In this document: piece by piece, positions 1 through 9,572 of the stretch
Numbering within the stretch: position 1 is the stretch's first letter
Layout of the letters: every line of letters begins with the position of its first letter
DNA from: Nephromyces sp. MM_2019
Lineage: Eukaryota > Apicomplexa > Aconoidasida > Nephromycida
Direction of reading: 5' to 3'
Length of the DNA stretch: 64,000 nucleotides
NCBI GenBank assembly: GCA_015657535.1
Contig: JADHZB010001740.1
Coordinates: 16,759 to 80,758 of the forward strand
Position numbers and translations under genes: made by a program
Notes under the pieces: generated by a model
What the model was told of the DNA's origin: nothing
Seen by the model: the letters and a program-made list of their open reading frames with translations, nothing else
Database searches by the model: none

Positions 1-236
1 GATGAAGATGGAGATGATGATAATGATGAAGATGGAAATTGAGATGGAGATGATGATGATGAAGATGGAAATTGAGATGGAGATGATGATGATGATGATG
101 AAGATGGAGATGATGATGATGATGAAGATGGAAATTGAGATGGAGATGATGATGATGATGAAGATGGAGATGATGATAATGATGAAGATGATAAAGTCGA
201 TAAAGATGATGATGATAAAGATGAAAATGACAAAGA
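1..236. repeat. GAT/GAA/GGA-rich trinucleotide repeat
   Basis: The window opens in an imperfect trinucleotide array of GAT, GAA and GGA units. A longer block (GATGAAGATGGAAATTGAG) recurs near positions 25, 58 and 121, so the array also has higher-order periodicity. One forward frame is open to position 379 only because ATG/AAG/GAG codons contain no stop; its Met/Lys/Glu-only composition is that of a repeat. It probably lies in an intron of the gene whose next visible exon starts near 455. Confidence 0.85.
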
Positions 237-454
237 TAAAAATATCAAATACCCACCGGAAACTATTTTTTTTCTTTTTCGAAGATTACCATTGCGTAAA
301 ATCTTCACTCGCTAATAATTATAGAATATTTTCTAGGATTTCAACATACCACTTTTTGGTTCTAAATGGATTTATTTAGCACCTAATTCTTTGAGCTTTG
401 TGACATTTCATTCTGCCTTCTTCATCATCCATAACTGCTGTCCTTTTTAAAAAG

Positions 455-3400
455 GTAAGCCCTGCCAATGTAATACTGGTGCATGGAGAGAAAGATGGTA
501 TGGAGAAGCTTGCCCGTTTTCTGAGAAAAGATTTGCGAATAACCGTAAGTTTCTCGCTCCTTTTAAGCGTACCTAATTGGGGGGTTATACGCTTTTATGC
601 AATATTCGTCTAACTACGATATAAATTAATTAGCGAGAAATAATGCAGAATTAGCAAACTTTGGCTGGCTAGACTAGCAGCAAAACCGTATAAATTTTGC
701 TGTGAAGATAATAGTCAGTTTCCCATGTATAACTTGTCGTAATGAGCTTAATGTATAGTTTATTACTTGTTCTGCTAGAAGTTGTTTTTGATCGAGCCGA
801 ATTCCTCACTTTAATTTTCTTGAGTGAAAGTTGGAGTTTTCATATAAGAAGTTTTTGAGGCTGAGATTTATTCTTCTTGTACTTTGAGGAGCTATGCCTT
901 GATAATTTCTTTTATTCAGAATGTTGATAAGGGGTAGCCTTAGCTTGGGTTACTCTTGCCAAGATTTTTTTCAAATTGTGTGTATGTAGGTATTTGTGGG
1001 TGCTTGTGTGCGTTTCTGTAGGTCCTTTTGTTCGTGCTTGTGTGCGTTTCTGTAGGTCCTTTTTTTCGTGCTTGTATGCGTTTCTGTGGGTGCTTGTGTG
1101 TACTAATGCCTGTGTGTGTGTGTACTAATGCCTGTGTGGGTGTGTACTAATGCCTGTGTGGGTGTGTACTAATGCCTGTGTGGGTGTGTACTAATGCCTG
1201 TGTGGGTGTGTACTAATGCCTGTGTGTGTGTGTACTAATGCCTGTGTGGGTATGTACTAATGCCTGTGTGGGTGTGTACTAATGCCTGTGCGGGTGTGTA
1301 CTAATGCCTGTGCGGGTGTGTACTAATGCCTGTGTGTGTGTGTACTAATGCCTGTGTGTGTGTGGATATGCAGCAACATGTAACGGATCTGCAGACCTGT
1401 AAACTCAAAAGATTTTCAAAAAGTTTGCAACATTCTCAGCTTTTCTTTAAACAAAATTTATACTTTTTATTTTGATGATCATTATTGGTTTTTTTCTACC
1501 TTTTTTCGCACACAAGGCATTAATGTAGATATAATAGTATTATCGCTGTATGTCTGTGATTCTTCCAAGACTCGGTATAGTCTCATCAATCCACTTGGAT
1601 GAACTTTCAAATTTAAAAAAAAAAAAAAGGCTCTGTTAATACACTTGGAACTTCCTTGCAATAGTTTATATTTAAGTATTTTTTCAAGCTTGAGAGCATT
1701 CACTCAAGTATATTCACAGCAAGTACTTAGTCAGTGTGTTTTACCAAGTCCTATTTGAGGCTGGAATATACATTAAATTCAAAAAAGCGTTTTTTTTTGC
1801 CCCTTAGAATTAGAATGGATTGAAAATAGTAATCCATTTTTTTTTATTTTTCAAGGCAGTGCTAGGAAGAAAATATAATATATAATCTAAGCTCGTCGGT
1901 TACACGTCAATTTCCTCATAGCTCCAACACACGCTAGTCTTTTTTTTGGTTGCTTTAATATTTCATTCACATATATATGATTTTGATTTAACTTCTCTAG
2001 GTAGTCTTTTAGGTTTTTTGCTTATCAAGTCCAAAAAAAATTGATAATAAGCTTCCTTCCTCCTGTTCTTTATTGCTAGCCTCGACTTTTTAATTCTGTT
2101 TACAAGCGGAAGCCAAGTCAATGACCTTCATCATTTAAAATTCAATACATAAATATGAAAGGAAGCGGAAAATTGGCATTTTTTCGTTAATTTCAGTGAA
2201 ACTTGCAGATGTTTGTGTGTTCATTCTCACCGGGTTGCTTGCTGTGTCAATCGTCGTAACTTTTGAGCAAATTTGTGGTCCAAGCCTTGTTTTACGCAAG
2301 TAACTGGCGTGCTAGGCCTCTTTATACGACTTTATATAGACTTGTGTGTCACCAATAATACATTGCAAGAGCAAAGGAATTTCTTCACATAAGTCACCAG
2401 TTCTGTTGATTGTATGATTTCTCTCTTTATTTTTTTTTTTGCTTTTTTTGGAGATTTTCATTGTGTGTGATTATGTCTGATTGTGTGTGATTGTATGCGA
2501 TTAGTACATAAGCAGAAAGTTCTCATGCTGACAGTAGTACCTTCACGTTGGGGGAAAGAAGTATAATCTATCTCATCGAATCTGTGCTGCAGGCTTTTTG
2601 AATATACTTTAGGTGTAGCTGGGTTCTAATAATATAAATAGATTTTATTTTGCACTCTATATTATCAATACTTATACAGCTGCTGGTACTAGTTGCCTGG
2701 AATTTCTTTTAACGTCTCAACAATGGAGTACTGCAGTCTATCTCTTGCTACCTGTCTAATTCCCTCGGTTTTTTGTTTATTTTAGGCGAATTGTTTGAGA
2801 TATTCGAAGGCAGCTAGTCATGAAACCAGTTGTGTGCTATTTTAACATCTATTGCCTTATCCGGAACGCTTTTTTTTATGCATGCTTTCCGCTATGAGTT
2901 TATCTTTTATTTTTCTTTAGTTTTCAGCCTCTTCATGGGCTTATTATTATTTAGAGCTGGTGCAGCACTGATATTTTGAGATACGCTTTCCCTCCTGATT
3001 GCCACTGTGCTTCTCTGCACAAGCTGGAAAAAATGCACCCTGAAGAAATGATGAAATCTCCCAATGCAGCTAGAAATAAGCAATTTTAAAAAGTTCAAAG
3101 TGGTTGTGTGTGTCTCACTTCTTTTCTGACTGCTTATACTGACACTTGTTTTAACTTTTTTTAAACTACGCCTTTAATGTGTGATATTCTAGGTTCAATG
3201 TCCGGCTAATGGTCAAAGATTGGCATTCAAGCCTAGTAATGCTCAATATTCTACATTTCCAAACGCTTGGGTGGATCCTGATATTTTCATCTCGTTTCCT
3301 TCAATAAAAAAGATGAGGAAAGCTCTAACTGACAGCGTGAGTACATTTTATCAAACATTTTAGTTGCTAATATATATATATAGGAAAAAATTCGAATATT

Positions 3401-6400
3401 TCGAGGATATAAACAGAGGATTCCAAGACAGCAGCTTGTTCTATTGCAAAGTGCTTTTGCTCTGATGAAATTTGCATTTATTGGCAATTCTTGCTTCATG
3501 ATATGACGAATTTTTCAGAGAGATAAGCACTGCTTTTTTCTTGCAACGAAATTTCTCTGGTTATTTCAGGATTATTCAGCGCGCTGATATCTCTCTGTTT
3601 TACTTCAAACTTAAACTCTTTCAGCTCTTCAGCTTACTCAGTACTTCAGTTTCTCTATAAATTCTCTTTTTTTTTAGATTTTTGGAGCTGTGTAGACTGA
3701 TTTCTGGTGCAACATTTTTTGAATTTTACAAGCTTTCATAAAAGGAATCCAGTACTTCACATCCGACTGATTCTGCTTATATAAGCGTGTATACTGAAAA
3801 AAGGCTTCTCGATATCATTTTTCAGAGCCTGAGGAGGGCCTTGGATCTTTTTAAACTTGAAATACCCCTTTTTAAACTTTCGCTAGTATTTTGTTCAGCC
3901 TTTAAGACTTTTCGATTTTTTTTCCTCTGGTCCGATATCTTTCATGTTGGGGGGTGATGGTAGGAGTGATTGGGGGTTAATTTGGGGCTGATGGGGGGTG
4001 ATGGTAGGAGTGATTGGGGGTTAATTAGGGTAGTGATGGGGGGTGATGGTGGGTAATCTGGGTAGTGATGGAGATGGAGGGTAATTGGGAGCTGATGGGG
4101 GGAGTGATTGGGAGCAGATGGAGGGTAATCGGGTTAGTGATGCAGTGTAATCGGAGGAGTGCTCGAGGGTAATCGAGGTAGTGACGGGGGGTGATGATTT
4201 TTTTTTAAGCCCCAAAAGACTAAAATTTTCACACTCATCGAATAAATTTTTCGCTATCCCATCAATATGAATCTCTTTAGTATCTGCTTTCTTCAGGATC
4301 ATAAGAGCGACTTCTCATCTTCCCTTTCACTCGTTCATGGTGGAAGTAAATCCAACGCTATAGATTTTTCCAATGTGCTTCATGGCCCTCCCTGGAGGAG
4401 TCAGTCCATTGATGTAAACCATGAAGCCTTGACATCACGTAACTGTGTGCTTTTCTTCTTTTTAATGGCCCATGGGCTGGGACTAGATCCGGAGCTACAC
4501 AAGAGGAATAACGACTCTGTTGTACCTGAGGCTAGTGCTTCTCCTGGCATCAACGTGATACCACGCTCTGTGCGTGAGAGAGCACTCCTTGCATCACATG
4601 CGAAGGATTTTGCTCGGCCCACAGAACATATGCGCAAAAGCTTACCGAATCCAATGTGGAAGCCAAACCAGTTTTTACACGGCAGCAGCATTCCCGAACA
4701 GCCTGAATATTCCTGCGTCTTTCCTAGTGGGAAAGATTGTGTTGAGCGATTCTCCTCGTTAGCCTATTCTCCAGGACCCTCCATTCCGCAGCAGATTTAC
4801 GCAGGAAGCACTTTTCCACCAATTTCACTAGTTGTCGCCTCTACTGAAACTCTCAAGAGTTATGCATGGAAAAAATTCTGGAATTGTTCGTTTCATCCGT
4901 TAGTCACTACTGAAAAGGGTAAAAAGATGCTTTTGGATTTGCTCTCCTGTAAAAGTAACTTGCCAGAACTTTCTTCCACCAATTTAGAAAATGGTAATCA
5001 AAGGTCAGGACCAGCATCTGCAGTTTTGAGTTTTACACCTGAAAATATCTTGGTCGTTCTCTACAGGCTGAAACATAGCTTGATGGTAACACTTGCTGCT
5101 CCAGGAAAAATAAATGATAGCAAGCTGAGCTTTCTAGAAGATGCACATTCAATATGCCTCAGTAATACGGTGTGTATTACCTTAGTTAAGTTTAAAGAAT
5201 GTATACAAAAATTTCTAGAAATAGAAGATTTTTCGCGACCTTTGAGAAGCCCTAATGAATCTCCCAAATCTTTCTCTGTTGGTGAAACTAGGAACTCCCT
5301 TTTTCAAGACTTTTTTCGGTGGCGCATCTGCACGGATGGTAAGTGCCGTGATACCGATGTCCCATTATTTTTTCTTCCTGTTTATTACTAGTTGATGAGA
5401 AGTACTTGCTGTGACGAGTTTGTAAGAACTTGTTTTTCCGAGGGTTTTTTTTTTCTGTGATGATTGGGCCCATGGATATTGCATCATTTTTAAATCTGGT
5501 GTGTGTGTGGGGTAAAAACTAAAGTAATTTCGATTTTTATCAAGGTTTCGCTGCTGCTTTTGTTTTTAGCTTACGTTAATTAAGTTTACTGTTTTGCCAG
5601 TAGAAGATTTTGGTGTCGTGTGTGCTCGTTTTTCCCAGTAGAAGGTTTGGGTGTGGTGTATACTCGTTTTCTAATAGAAGATTTTGACGTGGTGTGTACT
5701 CATTTTTTCCAGTAGAAGATTTAGGTGTGGTGTGTTCACTTTTCCAGTAAAAGAAAGAATTTTACTTGGTGTGTGCTCGTTTTTGCGGGTAGAAGATTTT
5801 GCCCTGGTACTTGATGAATTGCAGAGCATATATGCTCTTTTTTTTCAGCAAGAGGAGGAAAACTATTTTAATTTTTTATAATTGCGTATTCAGATGTTGT
5901 TGCTTTCACTTTAAATTCCCTTTGTGGAATATACTTCCTGAAGAAGGATCTGCTTATCTTGCAATGGGACGCACAGGTATGTCTTGTTCGTTGAGTGATT
6001 CTTTCTTCTCGTGTTTAGACGCTGTCTTATTTTGTGTAATTTTTCTTTGGTACTGTTACATTAATGCCTCGAAGACATTTTCGCTTTGAAGATTTCTTGA
6101 GCTGTCTAGAGCAATCCCTTTAGTGTGAAAAATCTACCCATTTATCAGTTTTTCATTAATAAATCTTTTTTTGTAATGATTAATTTTATCCTCTTCCTCT
6201 TGCCGTTATTGAAAAGCTACGGACTGCCTGGGTGCGCAGTTTGCCAAAATCTGCTAGCTTTTTTGCCTCAAATTATACACAAACGTGCACGATTCCTCCT
6301 ATATGCTAAGAAATATCGGGTATGCAAAAATATCACGTCTGTGAAGTGCCATCCCGTGGAGTTTTTTATTACTTTTAAAATGAGAATTAAGGAGTGCGCA

Positions 6401-6684
6401 TTCTGGGTAACCCATCATTTCATTAATACAAGCTTCGTCGGAGACTTTATCATCTTTTTAAAACCTCAACCTGCAAATTTCTTGTTCCCATGAAAAACTC
6501 ATTTTTTAATAATTCGCCCATAATTAAGTCCTTTTTGAGATAAGTTGAATCCGCTTTGTGCCCGCCCAACTTAGTCAACTTGCGGAGCCTTCGTCCCACT
6601 TATTTATATGCTCAGGAAGATACCTTTGGATCACCGGCTCTACAGCTCGTTGAAATTCTCGCTCCAGAATGTCCCGCTGCCTAG
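455..6684 (+). CDS. INTS11: INTS11/CPSF73-like RNA endonuclease, C-terminal part (5' end outside window)
   Basis: Metallo-beta-lactamase/beta-CASP endonuclease of the Integrator (INTS11, CPSF73-like) branch, which cleaves nascent RNA in the nucleus; only the region after the catalytic core is here. Exons 455-544 (or from 460), 3193-3336, 4297-5338, 5894-5976 and 6616-6684 keep phase throughout. The first encodes PANVILVHGEKDGMEKLA and the second starts VQCPANGQRL. This is the RNA-metabolising beta-lactamase motif, and the PANG version fits INTS11 better than CPSF73. The 1042-nt exon gives a long, poorly conserved C-terminal region; the last exon ends LAPECPAA then TAG. Visible part about 475 residues, so the C-terminal extension looks longer than in animal INTS11. 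Introns carry repeats (separate entries). Catalytic residues cannot be checked. Alternative: a divergent CPSF73 paralogue. Confidence 0.78.
995..1094. repeat. Degenerate ~35-bp tandem repeat
   Basis: Three imperfect copies of a G/T-rich unit containing TGCTTGTGTGCGTTTCTG followed by TAGGTCC, directly upstream of the 22-bp minisatellite and inside the same intron of the INTS11-like gene. Confidence 0.7.
1095..1366 (+). repeat. 22-bp minisatellite, 12 copies, each with TACTAAT
   Basis: TACTAATGCC starts at 1101, 1123, 1145, 1167, 1189, 1211, 1233, 1255, 1277, 1299, 1321 and 1343, an exact 22-bp period with only T/C or G/T changes in the GTGTGGG linker. It lies in the 2648-nt intron of the INTS11-like gene, on the transcribed strand. 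TACTAAT resembles the consensus intron branch point. Confidence 0.95.
3945..4195 (+). repeat. G-rich degenerate repeat (GGTGATGG/GGGTTAAT)
   Basis: About 250 bp on the + strand with many runs of four to six G and recurring GTGATGG, GAGTGATTGG and GGGTAAT units; an almost perfect 50-bp block occurs twice (near 3951 and 3996). It ends about 100 bp before the acceptor of the longest exon of the INTS11-like gene. G-quadruplex formation in DNA or pre-mRNA is possible. Confidence 0.85.
5590..5805 (+). repeat. ~35-40-bp intronic repeat with acceptor-like CCAGTAGAAG
   Basis: Six imperfect copies of a unit with the order T-rich run, CCAGTAGAAGATTT, GGTGTGGTGTGTACTC. They fill the intron between the exons ending at 5338 and starting at 5894. 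Several copies carry a polypyrimidine tract plus CAG, so they look like 3' splice sites, but none opens a reading frame compatible with the flanking exons. Confidence 0.85.
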
Positions 6685-6749
6685 AGTAATTTCCATTGGA
6701 TTGTGATAGTGACGCGTGTGATACCCGTCATTTATACGCGCTCCTTTTG

Positions 6750-8631
6750 TTAGCCATCATGATACTTTTTAGTGGGTCTTCCTAGTCTACGATGAAGAAG
6801 CTTGAATCTCCTCCAGGTGTGCTTTAGGCAAAGATTCTACCCTAGCAAATTTTTGTTGCTTTAACCTTGAGTTAATGCATTGCAGCTATAACTTACTTTA
6901 ACATGATACAAGCACTGCTGCCTTTGATGGTCTCAATCACGACAGAAAACCCATCGCCGGAATTTCTTCATTGCGATCGATGATTTGTCTTCGTCAAAGT
7001 ACACTTACATAGCAGTGCTTCTTTGGTGTTTCGAAGCGAAAAGTCTCTTAAATTTCGCGAAAAACCGCCTCCCTCTGGGCGCTTTGCTAGCAACCCTACC
7101 CAAATGAATATTTCAGTTAGCCATCCACTAGGTGAACTTTATTCCCAGTTAGCCCACCTAGAAAGTCATGTTGGTAGAGCTTTTGCAACTATTCAGGCAG
7201 AAGCAATTGTAAATGAGGCGTGATCAGAAATGCGCGGAAGAGACTTCATCAGGTCCTTTTTACATAACTAGAACTACACTCAACACGTCAAGTCCTCTGT
7301 GAGGCCGCACTAAGTGTACTCCTGGACCATTTATCATGCGATACTTAATAAGAGGGTTCTTTTGAAGTGAAAATCTAGTCACGTTGCTATCGAATTTGCT
7401 ACTCCATACTTACTCATAACCACAGAAATATTGTGTACGATCTGCATCCCTTAAGTAAACCCGATAACATCATCAAAATAGTTAGTACCGGGTGAAAATG
7501 CCTCATTTATGTGCGCGAGACGCATGATGCAATACAAGTAGCATGATTACGGTTAAGATATTACTACTGATGATTCTGCTAAATGGAGTTTAACGTTGCA
7601 GCCCGTAAAATCAGGAAGAAAAATGAAGGGAACCCCCTCATTAGAACAAATTTAGATTGCTTTACCACCATCAGCCAGGATCCACAGAAGCTTTTAGCGA
7701 CCAGACCAGCCTCGGGAGGAGAAGCAATACCGCAGATTGCCGCAAGATTTAAATCCCCTTACTGGAAACAGCCGTATTTATAATTCAAGCCGCACTTTTG
7801 ATATTTAGGTTAGCGCTGTTCAGCGTTAATGGCATTTAGCATCAATAAAAAATGAGAATTTTTTCAAGATTAATCACGTAGCTAATGATTTATGCAAATT
7901 AGCGGCTGCAGAACACAAAATTTTGCTGTGTAAAAGGATGGATCTTATATTTTGATCCAAATATCCTCACGGTGCTTAGGGTTTTCATGATTCAAAAAAA
8001 GGTGTAAAAACATTGCTGCTTGCTCAATCTGAACTGGTCCAATTGAAGAATTGAATGCCGTAATCTTATTATAAGATAACTGCAGCAAACTCGCGTAGAT
8101 CTGGACTAAATAGGTAGCCATAGAAGCGATAAAATTTTGACTTTAACGAGCTTTAAGCTTCGGGCATATTCAAGCATATGGGTAGCGTCACGAACAAGCA
8201 GCTTTGCTTATTCTATAAATAAAATCTTAGCAGTACCTCTCGACCATTATCAACAAAAAAGGTGTGACAATTATAATTTATAAGTTTCCTTTTACAAAGC
8301 ATACTGCTGAGCATCCGGCAGCCGTAAATTTTCTTTTATATGCTCTCGATACTCTAGGCAAGCTGCTAAATATGCAAGTTTTTTAGGGCTACAGTTCATG
8401 GACGATAACTGGCTGGACAAGCTTTAGCCGTGGCTATCGCTCTTAGACACCTTTCAATCAACGCTACTTGGTATCATCATCCCAATATTGAAGGTGAACC
8501 TACATTTCCACGGCCCTTCACCTGAGAAGGGATAACCAGTAAAATATTCATAACCATTTGAAAGACTTTCCCGAATAGCCGCATTTCCAAGATTACAGCT
8601 ATTATTATATAAAAGTCTTTCAGGTTTTGTA
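6750..8631 (-). CDS. Multi-exon protein, possibly START/SRPBCC-like (N-terminus unresolved)
   Basis: Minus-strand exons with closing phases, 5' to 3': 8631-8500, 8388-8296, 8140-7971, 7905-7878, 7815-7796, 7757-7666, 7578-7568 (11 nt), 7449-7414, 7374-7320, 7188-7158, 7095-7009, 6931-6897, 6821-6750 (TAA). They give about 287 residues. Near the middle sits GLVAKSFCGSWLMV, then QYFCGYEFSL and KYRMINGPG; this pattern recalls the last strands and C-terminal helix of START lipid-binding domains, but that is weak inference. The C-terminus is basic (RRFKLLHRRLGRPTKKYHDG). Introns 7758-7795 and 7375-7413 are only 38 and 39 nt. The first exon needs two bases from an upstream exon I could not place (a candidate ends at 8666). 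The gene converges on the INTS11-like gene with 65 bp between stops. Strand and coding status are fairly firm; exact borders are less so. Confidence 0.5.
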
Positions 8632-8927
8632 CTTCATGCAAATATGAATCGCGTGGGCCGTATACTTTGGGTGGAATATTATCATGATTATGTATGGAAT
8701 AACAATCTGTTGACCTCATCCCTTTTATTTCTTGAAAGTCACGCAGACATAAACGCCAAGAGCATGAGATCAGACATGCCGGTGTATTAAAGAAGAAAAA
8801 AGATGAGACACAAAGAAAACATTGAAATTTTTGTGAGAAAAAAGGCAATAAGAAGAATTTTACTACAAAAAATAAACAGATTTTTTAAAATTATGATATA
8901 AATGATATATAGCACCGCGGACGTACG

Positions 8928-9572
8928 TTATTGAGAGCAGATTCCCAGCTCAGCAAAATAAGTCTTTAGATTTAAATAATGTCTGGAATAATCGCTATAA
9001 AATCAAATAAAAATACTGTTAAGGCGAAAGATAAATCAGCTATCATATCGCATCATCCCTGGTGGTGTAAAATTAGAGATCAGTTAAGATTGATAAGGGA
9101 AGCTCTGGCTTTTCTTGTCAAAGTAATCAATGCAAGGGGTAAACTCATGGCATCAGGCATGATTTTTTCAAGTCCTTAGCGAATGTTCACATCTTATCCT
9201 CTCCACCATCAATAGTCGTCACGGTTTCGATAAATTCAATATAAAGGCTCGCCTATTACCCCTTGCCCTCCCATTTTTTTTCAGTAACTTTGGCGGCACG
9301 TAAGATGGGTCGAGAAATGAAAAGACGAATGATTGAGAAATAAGGAGAGTGTTTACTGCCCATCGACGAGGCGTAATGTCTTCCGTAGGGTGGGACAGCT
9401 TAGTTAAAGTACGAAAATCTCTTAGTCCCTGTGTATGCGGACGTGAAATACCACCCTTGTCATAACGAGAATAAACAAAAGAAACCTCAAAAGCTGCAAG
9501 AGCATACACTGCAAAGAGCACCAGCAGAAGGAGGCGAGGGGGGCCTTTATCCATTTTACTACCGAAGTACAT
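8928..9572 (-). CDS. Small protein with N-terminal signal peptide, function unknown
   Basis: Three phased exons: 9572-9357 (start ATG; a second ATG at 9554), 9252-9191 and 8994-8928 (TAA), giving about 114 residues. After KMDKGPPR comes a hydrophobic run RLLLLVLFAVYALAAFEVSF, a typical signal peptide or signal anchor. It is followed by a basic, hydroxylated stretch without a second membrane segment, and a C-terminal part with DGGEDK and YFAELGICSQ. In an apicomplexan, a signal peptide followed by such a stretch can be a bipartite plastid-targeting leader; that is inference. No family recognised. The acceptor at 9253 has a poor pyrimidine tract. Coding potential falls outside these exons. Confidence 0.42.

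Noticed and set aside
2..379. 125-codon Met/Lys/Glu frame at the left edge
   Set aside because: Entirely produced by the trinucleotide repeat; no splice signal or conserved sequence.
6125..6493. A 122-codon frame as last exon of the INTS11-like gene
   Set aside because: It lacks a good acceptor in phase and has the hydrophobic, low-complexity composition of an intron. The exon 6616-6684 has a clean TGCTCAG acceptor and the right phase.
8296..8388. YLAACLEY resembles the histone H2A YLAAVLEY helix
   Set aside because: The residues before and after do not match H2A, and the exon joins in phase to non-histone sequence.
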